64,000 nt of DNA, taken from NCBI RefSeq assembly GCF_008923185.1, contig NZ_WBMT01000029.1:90825-154824 (forward strand). Direction: 5' to 3'. The notes below the pieces were generated by a model that made no database searches, was not told where the DNA came from, and saw only the letters and a list, made by a program, of their open reading frames with translations. This document shows, one piece after another, positions 32,186-41,336 of this stretch. Every line of letters starts with the position of its first letter. Within the stretch, counting starts at the first letter, position 1. The position numbers were made by a program, and so were the translations under genes. This DNA is from Actinomadura rudentiformis. Its GTDB lineage: Bacteria; Actinomycetota; Actinomycetes; Streptosporangiales; Streptosporangiaceae.

Positions 32186-33402
32186 CCGGCAGTGAGCAAG
32201 GACAGACGGTGGCGCAGGTGGACACGGCGGAGACCGGACAGGGCAGCGCCGCCCGCCCGGATACCGGCTCTGGCACCCCGGGCGCAGGCGTCCACCCGGA
32301 TACCGGCTCTGGCACCCGCCGCGCAGGCATCCGCCGGGATACCGGCTCCGGGACCTGGCGTACGCGCATCCGCTGGAATACCGACTCCGGGGCTTGGCGT
32401 GCGCGCCTGCGCCGCGGGATCTGCATCGGCTCCCAGCCGGGGCCGTGGAAGCGCGGCCTGGTGCTCGCGGCGCTGGCGGTGCTGCTCGGCCTGCTCATGC
32501 TGCTGCACGCGTACATCCCGAACCGGGCCAAGAACCTCGGCAGCCTGGTGGAGACCTTCCTGCCGTGGTTCGGCCTGTTCATCCCGGTTCTGCTGGCGGG
32601 GGCGCTGTGGCGCCGCTCTGCCTCCGCGGTGGCCGCGCTACTGCTGCCGATCACGGTGTGGCTGAGCCTGTTCGGCGGGCTGCTCAGCGACAAGTCCCAC
32701 CCGGGCAGCGACCTCATCGTGGTCAGCCACAACGTCGGCGCCGACAACCCCGACCCGGTCGGCACCGCCCGCGACCTGGTCACCTCCGGTGCGGACGTGC
32801 TGGCGCTGCAGGAGCTGACCCGGCAGGCCAGATTCACGTACGAGAGGGAGCTGGCGAACGCGTACCCGTACCACACGGTGCAGGGCACGGTCGGGTTGTG
32901 GAGCAAGCTGCCGCTGTCGGACATCCAGCCGGTCGACACCCAGATGGACGCCGGGCCGCTGGCCGCCACCAAGCCGTTCGAAAGGAGGGCCGACGCCCGG
33001 GCGCTGCGCACCACGGTGGCCACTGACCACGGACCGCTGGCGGTGTATGTGGCCCACCTGGGGTCCGTACGCGTGAATCCCAGGGCGGGCTTTGGGACGG
33101 ACCACCGTGACAGAAACGCCCAGGCGCTCAGCGAGGCCATCGCCGCCGAACGCAATGAGCGAGTGGTGCTGCTCGGCGACCTGAACGGCACGATGAACGA
33201 CCGCGCGTTCGCCGGCATCACCTCGCAGATGCAGCCGGCCCAGGACGCGGCGGGCGACGGCTTCGGCTTCACTTGGCCGGCGACGTTCCCGGTGGCGCGG
33301 ATCGACCAGATCCTGGTCCGCGGCGTAAAACCGAAGAGCTCGTGGGTGCTGTCGGCCACCGGCAGCGACCACCTGCCTGTGGCAGCCGGAATCAGCTGGT
33401 GA
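32182..33402 (+). CDS. vanJ: VanJ-like membrane endonuclease/exonuclease/phosphatase
   Basis: A 406-residue protein. Residues 27-78 are four 13-residue repeats beginning DTGSG. Three membrane segments follow (LVLAALAVLLGLLMLLHAYI, LVETFLPWFGLFIPVLLAGA, SAVAALLLPITVWLSLFGGL). The C-terminal half is an EEP-fold catalytic domain with LIVVSHNVGADN, LALQELTR, VYVAHLGS, LLGDLNGT and GSDHLPV, the asparagine, glutamate, aspartate and histidine active-site motifs. Topology and domain match VanJ of Streptomyces coelicolor and StaP, which give teicoplanin resistance, probably by acting on undecaprenyl pyrophosphate. The GTG start overlaps the vanY stop. Confidence 0.87.
   Translation: MTGSEQGQTVAQVDTAETGQGSAARPDTGSGTPGAGVHPDTGSGTRRAGIRRDTGSGTWRTRIRWNTDSGAWRARLRRGICIGSQPGPWKRGLVLAALAVLLGLLMLLHAYIPNRAKNLGSLVETFLPWFGLFIPVLLAGALWRRSASAVAALLLPITVWLSLFGGLLSDKSHPGSDLIVVSHNVGADNPDPVGTARDLVTSGADVLALQELTRQARFTYERELANAYPYHTVQGTVGLWSKLPLSDIQPVDTQMDAGPLAATKPFERRADARALRTTVATDHGPLAVYVAHLGSVRVNPRAGFGTDHRDRNAQALSEAIAAERNERVVLLGDLNGTMNDRAFAGITSQMQPAQDAAGDGFGFTWPATFPVARIDQILVRGVKPKSSWVLSATGSDHLPVAAGISW
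32260..32415 (+). repeat. Four 39-bp in-frame repeats in vanJ
   Basis: Units start at 32260, 32299, 32338 and 32377, each beginning GATACCGGCTCTGG or a near copy. Each codes 13 residues (DTGSGTPGAGVHP, DTGSGTRRAGIRR, DTGSGTWRTRIRW, NTDSGAWRARLRR). The array forms most of the cytosolic head before the first membrane span. Confidence 0.9.
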
Positions 33403-33481
33403 ACATCACGTAAGCCTCCGGATCCGTTCCGCGGCTCAGCGGGAGTCCTGGCTGGCCGAGCACCACGCCGAGGCGACGTGT

Positions 33482-34804
33482 CTACAAGGTGCCGCTCGGC
33501 GGCGGTTGCACACCTCGCTGTGTCCAGGCGGCGAGCTTGTCGAATGCGGCGCGGAAGTCCGGCAGCATCGGGCGTACGAGTGTCGGGAAGGCGGCGTTGA
33601 GCCCGTCGGTGTGCGTGCCGCCGGGCACGCGGTAGTAGCGGTGCAGATGCTGGCGGCCGGCGCGCTGCACCATTTCGGCGTAGACGTCGCCGGTCTTGCT
33701 GATGGGCACGAGGACGTCGAGGGTGCCGTGAATGCTGATGAGGGGCTTGGTGATCCGGCCCGTCAGCGAGACCCGGGCGACGGCCTTGCCGACCTGCGGT
33801 GGACGGGAGGCGTAGTCGTAGTCGGTGTCGCATCCTGCGCCCGTGCCCTCGGGGCAGAACGGCGTCCCGGCCTGCTTCGCCCCGTCGTAGCCGGGGTCGA
33901 GTTCTTCGCGGACGATCCGCTGGAAGAAGTCCCACTGGTTCGTGTGGTGCCATCCCCATAGCGGCTCTGAGCCGGCCGGATAGCCGGCGGCGAGCATCTG
34001 CGCGTGCGCGCCGGGCTGTCCCAGCGCGTAGCGGGGATAGGCGCGCAGTGCGGGCGGCAGGGTGGTCAGCAGGCTGGTCTTCGGTGTGAACAGCAGGGCG
34101 TTCCAGTCCACGCCGCCGGTGTAGAGCCCTGGGTGGCGTTCGAGCTGGCCGCGTACGAGATATCCGCCGGCGGACAGGCCGGCGACATAGGTGTGCCGGG
34201 GCGCCCGGCCGTAGCGCTTGGCCGCCACGTGTTTGGCGGCGACCGTCAGCTGGGCCATGCGGGTGTGCCACTCCCGGATCGCTCCGCCCGGTGAACGCCC
34301 GTCGCTGTAGATCGCCGCGCCGGTGTTGCCCTTGTCGGTCGCGGCGAACGCATAGCCCTTGGCCAGGACGTGGTCGCCGATGATGCGGTCGTTGGCGTAC
34401 TGCTCGCGGACGCCGGGTGCGCCCGCCACCACCAGACCGCCGTTCCAGCGGCGCGGCAGCCGGATGACGAACTGGCTGTCGTGGTTCCAGCCGTGGGTGG
34501 CGTTGCTGGTGGAGGAGTCGGGGAAGTATCCGTCGAGTTGGACACCGGGCACGCCGGACGGATGGGCCGTGCCCGGGGCCTCCAGGCCCGCCCAGTCGGC
34601 CGGGTCGGTGTGCCCCGTCCTGATGGTCCCCGCGGTGGTCAGATCTGGCAGGCAGGCCGCGATGGCGCGTGCGGCTCCGGGGACCCGCAGGCCCCGCTCG
34701 CCGCACCCGTCCGCGCCTGCCGTCCCGGCCGCGGCGAAAGGGGCGAGGGCGGACACCAGCAGGATCGGCACGACGGCGGCCGCCGTCCAGGAGTGAAGGG
34801 CCAT
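33482..34804 (-). CDS. Secreted tannase/3-hydroxybutyrate-oligomer-hydrolase-like esterase
   Basis: A 440-residue protein with a signal peptide at residues 1-31 (cleavage near AGA). The alpha/beta-hydrolase core shows the nucleophile in YVAGLSAGGYLVR (Ser211), a late aspartate in SIHGTLDVLVPISK and a histidine in VPGGTHTDG. FVIRLPRRWNGGLVVAGAPG and the repeated cysteines are usual in tannase/feruloyl-esterase and 3HB-oligomer hydrolase relatives. It is therefore an exported ester hydrolase. The 79-bp gap to the convergent vanJ end contains no clear terminator. Confidence 0.82.
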   Translation of the reverse strand: MALHSWTAAAVVPILLVSALAPFAAAGTAGADGCGERGLRVPGAARAIAACLPDLTTAGTIRTGHTDPADWAGLEAPGTAHPSGVPGVQLDGYFPDSSTSNATHGWNHDSQFVIRLPRRWNGGLVVAGAPGVREQYANDRIIGDHVLAKGYAFAATDKGNTGAAIYSDGRSPGGAIREWHTRMAQLTVAAKHVAAKRYGRAPRHTYVAGLSAGGYLVRGQLERHPGLYTGGVDWNALLFTPKTSLLTTLPPALRAYPRYALGQPGAHAQMLAAGYPAGSEPLWGWHHTNQWDFFQRIVREELDPGYDGAKQAGTPFCPEGTGAGCDTDYDYASRPPQVGKAVARVSLTGRITKPLISIHGTLDVLVPISKTGDVYAEMVQRAGRQHLHRYYRVPGGTHTDGLNAAFPTLVRPMLPDFRAAFDKLAAWTQRGVQPPPSGTL

Positions 34805-35059
34805 GGGAACTCCTCGTTCGGCATCGACACCCGAAAGCTAGGAGCAGCCGGTCCCACCAGGTAAGTGCACAACGGCCACAGCGCTGGGCCGAACGGCACA
34901 TGACCATCGGCCAAAGCCACCCGTTCGCCACACCCCATCGGCCCCAACCCTTTGCCGGTACATACGCGCCCGGCCGCGGTCCCCCAGTTCCCTCCAGGCC
35001 AGTGCCCTGGGCACCGCCGCCGCCTTATCGGCCCGCGCCCAGGCCAGACATCCGCCGCC

Positions 35060-35647
35060 CTATGGATGCAGCGCACCAAGCGCGTTGATCAGAAAACTCA
35101 TCGACATTTTCGGCCGGTCGATCACCAACTGGTGCCCGAACCCACCGACAATCGGTGCCGGTCTCACAGGCATAGCCAACCCCTCGACCTTGGCCGCCGA
35201 CTCACCTCGCCCCAACGCCATCGAGATCTTGTTCGCCCGCATCGCCCCACTCGCATCGGCCAGCACCTCTGGCGCATCCCGATACGCCCGCGGCAACACC
35301 GAAATCCCCAGGACCGGCTCCCATGACGGCACCAGCATCACACCCCGCCGCACCACCTCGAGGTTCGACTCGGCCTCCCGGGTCTCGGTATCGATGTGTC
35401 TGTTCCCCGGCAGCGGCTCGGCGACCTGGGGCGTCTCACCCAGAATCTCCTCCACCGTCTCCTGGGTAATCATCAGCCGAGACAGTCGATCCTCCTCGGC
35501 CTCCAACCGCGCCTGCACCTCAGCGAGCTGCCGCTGCAGTTCCTCGATCCGCTGCCGGGACCCGGCCAGCCGCCGCGCCAACTCCTCCTGCAACGACCCA
35601 TCGCCACCACCGCCTGCACCCACGGTCGAAGCCGACCGCGCAATCAA
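35060..35647 (-). CDS. Coiled-coil protein with HTH-like C-terminus, possibly damaged
   Basis: A 195-residue reading from a TTG at 35647 (a GTG at 35623 is also possible). Residues 17-70 form a strong coiled coil (QEELARRLAGSRQRIEELQR, QLAEVQARLEAEEDRLSRLM). The segment VLPRAYRDAPEVLADASGAM then RANKISMALGRGESAAKVEG is typical of an actinobacterial family in which a small helix-turn-helix domain follows (VEGLRSKLKRLVxRGWL). Here the sequence after KVEGL departs from that pattern (AMPVRPAPIVGGFGHQ), suggesting a C-terminal frameshift. Family function unknown. It faces away from the frameshifted gene at 35743. Confidence 0.65.
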   Translation of the reverse strand: MIARSASTVGAGGGGDGSLQEELARRLAGSRQRIEELQRQLAEVQARLEAEEDRLSRLMITQETVEEILGETPQVAEPLPGNRHIDTETREAESNLEVVRRGVMLVPSWEPVLGISVLPRAYRDAPEVLADASGAMRANKISMALGRGESAAKVEGLAMPVRPAPIVGGFGHQLVIDRPKMSMSFLINALGALHP

Positions 35648-35742
35648 ACAGCCCAGCCCACCAACAGAACCAGCTCACCCGGCCACCAAGGTCACACCCA
35701 TCCCGGTGAAGGTTCACCAACCGATGATGGCAAGCTCGTGGC

Positions 35743-36365
35743 GTGCTGATCGAGGGATATGACGGCGGCCCGTTGGTCAACGGAGAACTGTTGGTCACCC
35801 GTCCGGGATTTTGGTCGAACCACCTGCTGGGCTGGTGTAGCGCCATGGGCGCCGACAGCCCAGCCCCCGAATGGTTCGGCGAGGACGGGGCTGATGTCGA
35901 CGCAACCTCCGAGCTCCTCATGGACCCCAACAGTGGCCGGTGCTGCAGGTGCCCTTTGCGGAAGGCCACAGCGCTGTGGTGGTCTACCGCAACCTCCTCG
36001 GGGACTACGGAGTCGACTACCTGCTCACCCATCCCACCTGGGGCCGTCCCCGGCACATCGCAAGGTGGGAAGGAGACTGGACCGGCGGCGTGCTGACGTG
36101 GGACGAACTGCGCCACATCGTCGACAGCCCCACAACCGAAGGCATCACCGACCACGCCGCCCGTCTTCTGCTGCTCACCCCCCTGCTCGACCTGCTCGAC
36201 GTGCACGAGCCGCCAGCCGAACAAGCAGCGGCGAGACTCAGCACCGCGTTGACGGCGATAGGCGCCCCCCAAGACACCGCTCCGATCACAGCGCAGCATC
36301 TCCTCGCCTGCTGCGCGAAAGGCATCTGGCACGATCCCACATGGACCGCACCGCCCAACCCCTGA
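35743..36365 (+). pseudogene. Hypothetical protein interrupted by one frameshift
   Basis: Frame one runs from 35743 (MLIEGYDGGPLVNGELLVTR) to about 35935 (ATSELLMDPNSG). Frame two runs from there (WPVLQVPFAEGHSAVVVYRN) to the TGA at 36365, ending WHDPTWTAPPNP. Joined they give about 207 residues without gaps. The switch lies at GACCCCAACAG: one extra C would restore DPQQWPVLQV. Either a real one-base deletion in the C run or a sequencing error. No known family; the aromatic and acidic pattern recalls small cytosolic immunity-type proteins, but that is speculative. Confidence 0.6.
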
Positions 36366-36597
36366 CCTGGATAGATACGCCCCTGAGAACAAGCTACGCC
36401 CAGCCCCGATTGGACTGTCCGAGCGGAGCGAGGGTCTTGCTTTTAAGGCATTGCGGGCCTGGGCGGGTCGAGACGACGAAGCGGTCGTGGTGGAGCGGGG
36501 ATCAACGTCGTAGCCGTTCGGCAGCCGGTGGCAGACGTCTGATCGCTGTCGTAGTTTCGCTTGTGGTGGGACATCCGCCCGGACGGAGGAGCGGTCC

Positions 36598-37461
36598 TTG
36601 GTCAGCGAAAGGGAAGAGGAAACCATCGAGGTCGCGCCCGTGGTGGCTGGGTGCTATGTGGTCACCTTGCGACCCGACGAGGGTCACGTTTGGGATGCCG
36701 AGCGCGTGCCCGGGACCGACGACGAACGCGAGCGTTGGGTGGCCGCTCGCCGGCAGTTCGAGGAGGACCTCGCACGCGCTGACGCCGCGTTGAACCGTTC
36801 GGTCGATCGGCCTTGGTGGCGGCGCGGCCGGCGGCTCGCGGAAATCCGCTGGCTGCCTTGGTTCCGGGCCGAGCAGAAGGCACGCGCCGGCGAACACGCG
36901 GCACTGCAGGCACAGGCCAGGGAGCGGTATTGGCCGGTGCAGGATGAGATCCTCGCCCGGGTAGCGGAAGTCCGCGCGGCCCGGGAGCGTGCCGCGGCGA
37001 TGGCCCGGGAGCGGCAGGCGCGGCTTACCGCCGTCGCCCACCGCGGGGTTTGGGGCTGGGTCCGGAAGGGACGAACCGTCGCCCATGTGTTCCGGTACGA
37101 CGTACCAGAGGCACGGGCGCTGCAGAAGGATGACAAGACCCGCGGGCCGACGCGGCTGGATGCGCTGGGCGATGAGCTGTACGAGTGGGGAATCACGAAG
37201 GTGCGCTGGAACGCCGCGACGAAGCGCGCAGTGGCCGATGACTGCGCCGCGGCAGGTTATCCGCTCACTTTTGCCGAATGGTGGGCGGCCGTCGCTCCGT
37301 GGGAGGAGCCGGACCGGGCACCCACTGGATGGTGCACGAACCGGCCGCCGTTTCCCGTACCGACCCGCCGCAGCCGCGAACGGCTTGAACAGCGCGAACG
37401 GGGGACCGGCCACCACAGCAGCTATGGCGTCGGTGACTCCGGCGGGTTCGGAAGCTTCTAG
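36598..37461 (+). CDS. Hypothetical helical protein
   Basis: A 287-residue protein starting at a TTG with GGAGGAG seven bases upstream. After a beta-like head (EVAPVVAGCYVVTLRPDEGH) it is dominated by Arg/Ala/Glu-rich helices (ERERWVAARRQFEEDLARAD, RVAEVRAARERAAAMARERQ) that may form coiled coil, then a tryptophan-rich tail (YEWGITKVRWNAATKRAVAD, FAEWWAAVAPWEEPD). No membrane segment, enzyme motif or known domain. It stands alone. Confidence 0.7.
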   Translation: MVSEREEETIEVAPVVAGCYVVTLRPDEGHVWDAERVPGTDDERERWVAARRQFEEDLARADAALNRSVDRPWWRRGRRLAEIRWLPWFRAEQKARAGEHAALQAQARERYWPVQDEILARVAEVRAARERAAAMARERQARLTAVAHRGVWGWVRKGRTVAHVFRYDVPEARALQKDDKTRGPTRLDALGDELYEWGITKVRWNAATKRAVADDCAAAGYPLTFAEWWAAVAPWEEPDRAPTGWCTNRPPFPVPTRRSRERLEQRERGTGHHSSYGVGDSGGFGSF

Positions 37462-37664
37462 CCTTCTCGGCTGCAGCACCGTGCGCCGCAGCCGCCCTAC
37501 ATGCGAGGGAAGGTGAACGCGCAGTTCCTTCCCGGCACTTGTGGGGCCGCTGTGGTTTTCCCGCTGGCCGTGTGCCGTCCAGCATCCGCGTTCAGCACTG
37601 CATGCGCAGGCGTCGACCCCTCCTCGCATCATGCACCGGCACACGTCGGCTGCGCGTGTGGTGT

Positions 37665-38912
37665 TCATCGGTTGCGCGCGGCGACGGCTATCGCTGGCAC
37701 GATGGCCAGTGCCAGGATGCCGCCGCCGATGGCCAGGGATGGGTAGCTGGCAGCGGCAACGACGAGGCCCGAGGCCATGCCGCCGGTTGCGCCCGCGACG
37801 GCGATGGCGACGTCGACCAGGCCCTGGGTCTTGGCTCGGGTGGCCAGCGGGACGGCGTCGGTGACGATCGCCGTGCCGGCGACGAGCCCGAAGTTCCAGC
37901 CCAGGCCCAGCAGCGCGAGCGCCACCGCGAAAAGGGCGACGGAGTCGCCGGGAGCGCTGGCCGCGACGAGTCCGGCGGCCAGCAGAGCCAGGCCCGAGGC
38001 GACGGCGATCGTGAGGCTGCCGTAGCGGTCGACGAGCCAGCCGGTCAGGGGTGAGGGCAGGTACATCGCGCCGATGTGGATGGCGATGACAAGGCCGGAG
38101 GCGGCGGTGCCGTGGCCGTGATCATGCATGTGTACGGGTGTCATCGTCATGATCGCCACCATGACCAGTTGAGTGGACACCATGACCAGCGTGCCGACCA
38201 GCACGCCGGGGGAGCGGCGGCCCTCGACCGCGCGGCCCGGCTGCCCGTCCGCCGCGCCACGTTCCGGCTCAAGGGCGCGGGCCAGCAACAGCGGGTCAGG
38301 ACGCAACCAGACGGCCAAGACCAGGGTGGCCATCGCGTAGGCGGCTGCCGCAAGTATGAATGGCCCAGCCAGGTGGGGGATGCCCAAAGCGTGCGCGAGG
38401 TCGCCTGCGGGTGCGGCCACGTTGGGGCCGACCACACCGCCAAGGGTCGTGGCGACCAGCACGACGGACACGGCGCTGGCGCGTCGTGCGGGGGTGGCCA
38501 GATCGGCTCCGGCGTAGCGGGCTTGCAAGTTGGTGGCCGTACCGGCGCCGTAGACGAACATCGCGAGGAACAACAGGACGGCGTTATCGGCCACCGCGGC
38601 GACGATGACTCCAGCGCTGCCCACGGCACCGGCCAGATACCCGGCGGCGAGGCCAGGGCGGCGGCCGCGGGCATGCGAGATGCGCCCTACGGCGACAGCC
38701 GCCAGCGCGGAACCGGCGGTCGCCAGGGCGCTGAGCAGACCGGCAAGGCTGGTGGAGTCGAGCATCTGCTGCGCGAGCAGGGCGCCCACGGTCACACCGG
38801 CCGCCAGCCCGGCACCGCTGAGGACCTGAGCCGCGACCAAGACGATCAGGACGCGGCGCTGCGTCTGGAGGCGCGGGTGGTCCACTAGCTGGGAAGGCAC
38901 GGTAGTCGTCAC
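37665..38912 (-). CDS. MFS drug transporter
   Basis: A 415-residue major facilitator protein with 12 predicted membrane helices. MFS motif A-like GRISHARGRRPGLAAGYLAG follows helix 2, and a histidine-rich outer loop (PVHMHDHGHGTAAS) sits before helix 8. The sequence resembles actinobacterial multidrug-type MFS exporters, but no substrate can be named; the HxHDHGHG loop might bind metal. The ATG at 38912 gives the expected short cytosolic start. A 900-bp repeat-rich gap lies upstream. Confidence 0.85.
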   Translation of the reverse strand: MTTTVPSQLVDHPRLQTQRRVLIVLVAAQVLSGAGLAAGVTVGALLAQQMLDSTSLAGLLSALATAGSALAAVAVGRISHARGRRPGLAAGYLAGAVGSAGVIVAAVADNAVLLFLAMFVYGAGTATNLQARYAGADLATPARRASAVSVVLVATTLGGVVGPNVAAPAGDLAHALGIPHLAGPFILAAAAYAMATLVLAVWLRPDPLLLARALEPERGAADGQPGRAVEGRRSPGVLVGTLVMVSTQLVMVAIMTMTPVHMHDHGHGTAASGLVIAIHIGAMYLPSPLTGWLVDRYGSLTIAVASGLALLAAGLVAASAPGDSVALFAVALALLGLGWNFGLVAGTAIVTDAVPLATRAKTQGLVDVAIAVAGATGGMASGLVVAAASYPSLAIGGGILALAIVPAIAVAARNR

Positions 38913-39810
38913 GGGAGAGTTCTTTCGGTAGGCGTGATCCGCGCAGCCGACGCCACCGGCGCGACTCAGGCAGAGGCACCAGGGCGAGGCCGATGGGAGT
39001 GGGTGACGAAGCGATGGAGTGAATGCGCGCCGAATCGGCGGCGTAGGGCCGGGGCAGGAGGTGGCGGGGCAGCGCGACGTTCTGGTGACGCGGGGAGGGT
39101 CAGGGAGGCGACGGGAAGAGCTGCGGAGGAGGCGATGGGCGGCCCCGCCCGACGCGCTGGTCGACGCGCGGACCGTTGGAAGACGGCGGCAAGGCGGCGA
39201 TGGATCGGCTCGGTGCGCTGGTACGGACTGACGGGATGGGCTGAGGAGGAGGCGGTGGGGCCGACTCGACGTGGACTGGATGGGGCGCGATGGGATGGCC
39301 AGGCGGACAAACGAACTAGCGGCTGTTGGGCGGTTCGATACGGGACGTGTGGGCCAGGTGATGGGGCGGCGGCGTCAAGGGTTAAGCGGCCAGGGGTTTG
39401 ATCGGTGCCGAGGTCGCACATTGATGGCGTCGGATGTGTCTTCCGTGGGCCAGCCCGCCACTCGCCGGGCACCAGCGCGATAGCCATCCAGGCCCAGGGC
39501 GGCGTGTGGCGCCGCTGCGGCAGGACGGACTGGCTGGGGCCACGGCCCTGCCGAGACGGTGGCGGCCGCGGCCCGAGCGAGGGCGGTGGCGGCCACGGCG
39601 CTGACCAGCGCGGCGGCCGCCGTTCGATGTCGGCGGACGTATTCCTTCGGCCCGGCGACTTCGGCCCGGCGACTTCGGCCCGGCGACAGCCGCAGGGCCC
39701 CAGCGCGCAGGGCCCCAGCGCGCACGGCCCCCAGCGTGTACGACCCCCGGCGTGCGCGGGTGCCGGGGTGGCGGAGCCACGGCCCCGGCCGCAGCAGCAG
39801 TCGGGCGCGG
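38913..39810. other. 900-bp low-complexity intergenic region
   Basis: No frame here looks like a protein on either strand: all are rich in Arg, Gly, Ala and Pro without structure. It contains GA- and GGC-rich stretches (39050-39260), a 14-bp tandem TTCGGCCCGGCGAC three times at 39646-39687, and two copies of GCAGGGCCCCAGCGC at 39692-39721. Promoters for the MFS gene should lie near its right-hand start. Confidence 0.6.
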
Positions 39811-40581
39811 TCAGTCTAGGTCTAGGCGGTCGGCTAGCCCGGCGTTGGTGAAGGCGGCCACCAGCTCGTCACGGCCTTCGGTGAAGTGGGCCCAACTGTC
39901 GTAGTGGACGGGGACCACCCGGCGGGCGCCCAGGATTCGGGCGGCCTCGGCAGCTTGAGCACTGTCAATGACGAGCAGCGAGCCATCCCAGAGGACGGGG
40001 ATGCGGGGCGCCCCGGCGAAGAGGATGGCGGTGTCCACGGGTCCGAAACGTTCGGCGACCTCCTTGACCGCGTCGAGCGAGGCGTTGTCGCCGCTGACGT
40101 AGACCGTCGGCAGGCCTTCCCCGGTCAGGACGAATCCGACGACCTGGCCGGTGATCGGCTCGACCTCCTCGCGCTTGCCAGGCCCGTGGATGGCCGGTAC
40201 GCCCGTCACGGTGATCGTGCCACCGTCCGGCCGATCCAGATCAACCGACTCCCAGTCGGCCAGCCCCACGGCACCCTTGCCGAGACGCTCTCCGCCGCCG
40301 GGGGTGGTGAGGGTGAGGGGAACGTCGGCGAGCAGGGCGCGGCCGGAGTTGTCGAGGTTGTCCGGATGCTCGTCGTGGGAGAGCAGGACCACGTCGATGC
40401 CGCCGAGGTCATCGGGGCTGCCGGAGGCGGGTGCGGTCTTGGTCAGGATCTTGCGGCCGTTCTCCTCGTAATCGCCGGGAGCGTCGAACGTCGGGTCGGT
40501 GAGGAACCTCAGACCGCCATATTCGAAGAGGGCGGTCGGGCCGCCGAAGACGCGGACGGGGAACTGCTCAACAGAGGGCAC
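39811..40581 (-). CDS. MBL-fold metallohydrolase, UlaG-like
   Basis: A 256-residue metallo-beta-lactamase-fold protein. It opens with FGGPTALFEYGGLRFLTDPT and has the metal motif HDEHPDNLDNSG, a later GVPAIHGPG histidine and YVSGDNAS aspartate, then PVHYDSWAHF near the end. This is the UlaG/YtnP-like group of soluble Zn or Mn hydrolases. Substrate unknown. It is divergent from a CGNR zinc-finger regulator, and three copies of an ATCCGTGA-type box lie in the 90-bp space between them, so it is probably regulated by that protein. Confidence 0.88.
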   Translation of the reverse strand: MPSVEQFPVRVFGGPTALFEYGGLRFLTDPTFDAPGDYEENGRKILTKTAPASGSPDDLGGIDVVLLSHDEHPDNLDNSGRALLADVPLTLTTPGGGERLGKGAVGLADWESVDLDRPDGGTITVTGVPAIHGPGKREEVEPITGQVVGFVLTGEGLPTVYVSGDNASLDAVKEVAERFGPVDTAILFAGAPRIPVLWDGSLLVIDSAQAAEAARILGARRVVPVHYDSWAHFTEGRDELVAAFTNAGLADRLDLD

Positions 40582-40593
40582 GAAACTATCTCC

Positions 40594-40647
40594 TCACGGA
40601 TGAAGGGAGGTCTATCCGTGAAGTGACCGTAGTAGTTCCTCACGGAT
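40594..40647. promoter_or_regulatory. Three TCACGGAT boxes, CGNR operator candidate
   Basis: TCACGGAT at 40594-40601 is inverted as ATCCGTGA at 40614-40621 (12-bp spacer) and repeated directly at 40640-40647. The array spans the intergenic space between the MBL and CGNR genes. Very few operators are known for CGNR regulators. Confidence 0.65.
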
Positions 40648-40672
40648 GAGCGCAACCCGTACCATGAGAGTC

Positions 40673-41260
40673 ATGACCGCCGAGCCTGTGTTGCCGCCCG
40701 CGCCGGGGGCGGACGAGTACCCCGCCCTCGACTTCGTCAACAGCGCCATCGCACTGCCCGGTGGGCAGTTCATCGACCTCTTCGGCACCCCCAAGGGGGC
40801 GAACGAGTGGCTCGCCGAACGCGGGCTCGCCCCGGCCGATGCCGGACTGCAGGAGATGTGCACAACGCAGCTGCGCTCGTTGCGCGAACACCTCCGGGCA
40901 TTGTTCTCCGCCCGCGTTGCCGGACTTCCCGCCCTGCCCGCGCCCCTGGCCGCCGTCAACGATGCGCTGCGCAGGGTCCCCACGGCCGCCCTTCTCCAGT
41001 GGGACGAGAAGGAGGGCCCCTACCGCGCGGCCCCGCATCCCATCAACGAGGTCATGGACCACGCCTTGGCGACCCTCGCAGCCAACGCGGCCGACCTCCT
41101 CACCTCACCCGACGCCGAGCGCCTCACCGCCTGCGGTTCCACTCCCTGCAACCGCTACCTGCTGCGCCACGGCCGCCGCCACTGGTGCTCCACCCGCTGC
41201 GGCGACCGCGCCCGCGCCGCCCGGGCCTACGCCCGGCGCACCCAGCCGAAGGCGGACTGA
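40673..41260 (+). CDS. CGNR zinc-finger transcriptional regulator
   Basis: A 195-residue ABATE/CGNR protein. The N-terminal stress-associated domain begins YPALDFVNSAIALPGGQFID and ends with a helix around VMDHALATLAANAADLL. The C-terminal CGNR zinc finger is ACGSTPCNRYLLRHGRRHWC followed by STRCGDRARAARAYARR, with all four cysteines present. Start choice: ATGs at 40646 and 40664 are also in frame, but 40646 lies inside an operator-like box, so 40673 or 40664 is preferred. Probably represses itself and the divergent MBL gene. Confidence 0.87.
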   Translation: MTAEPVLPPAPGADEYPALDFVNSAIALPGGQFIDLFGTPKGANEWLAERGLAPADAGLQEMCTTQLRSLREHLRALFSARVAGLPALPAPLAAVNDALRRVPTAALLQWDEKEGPYRAAPHPINEVMDHALATLAANAADLLTSPDAERLTACGSTPCNRYLLRHGRRHWCSTRCGDRARAARAYARRTQPKAD

Positions 41261-41336
41261 CCCACGACCGCCCGGCGTGGTGGAGGGCGGCGAACGTCCG
41301 TAAGGAGCTCCCGGCCCACACCCCTGATTAGGACCG

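Noticed and set aside
33403..33481. Short coding-like peptide RIRSAAQRESWLAEHHAEA
   Set aside because: Only about 20 codons, no start or family match; too short to annotate.
31875..34931. Reverse-strand frame of 1018 codons
   Set aside because: It crosses the vanY, vanJ and esterase genes in the wrong frame and is Arg/Pro-rich. The real genes have catalytic motifs.
38934..39487. Frames of 155-173 codons on both strands in the 900-bp gap
   Set aside because: Low complexity, no ribosome site and no domain; likely non-coding.
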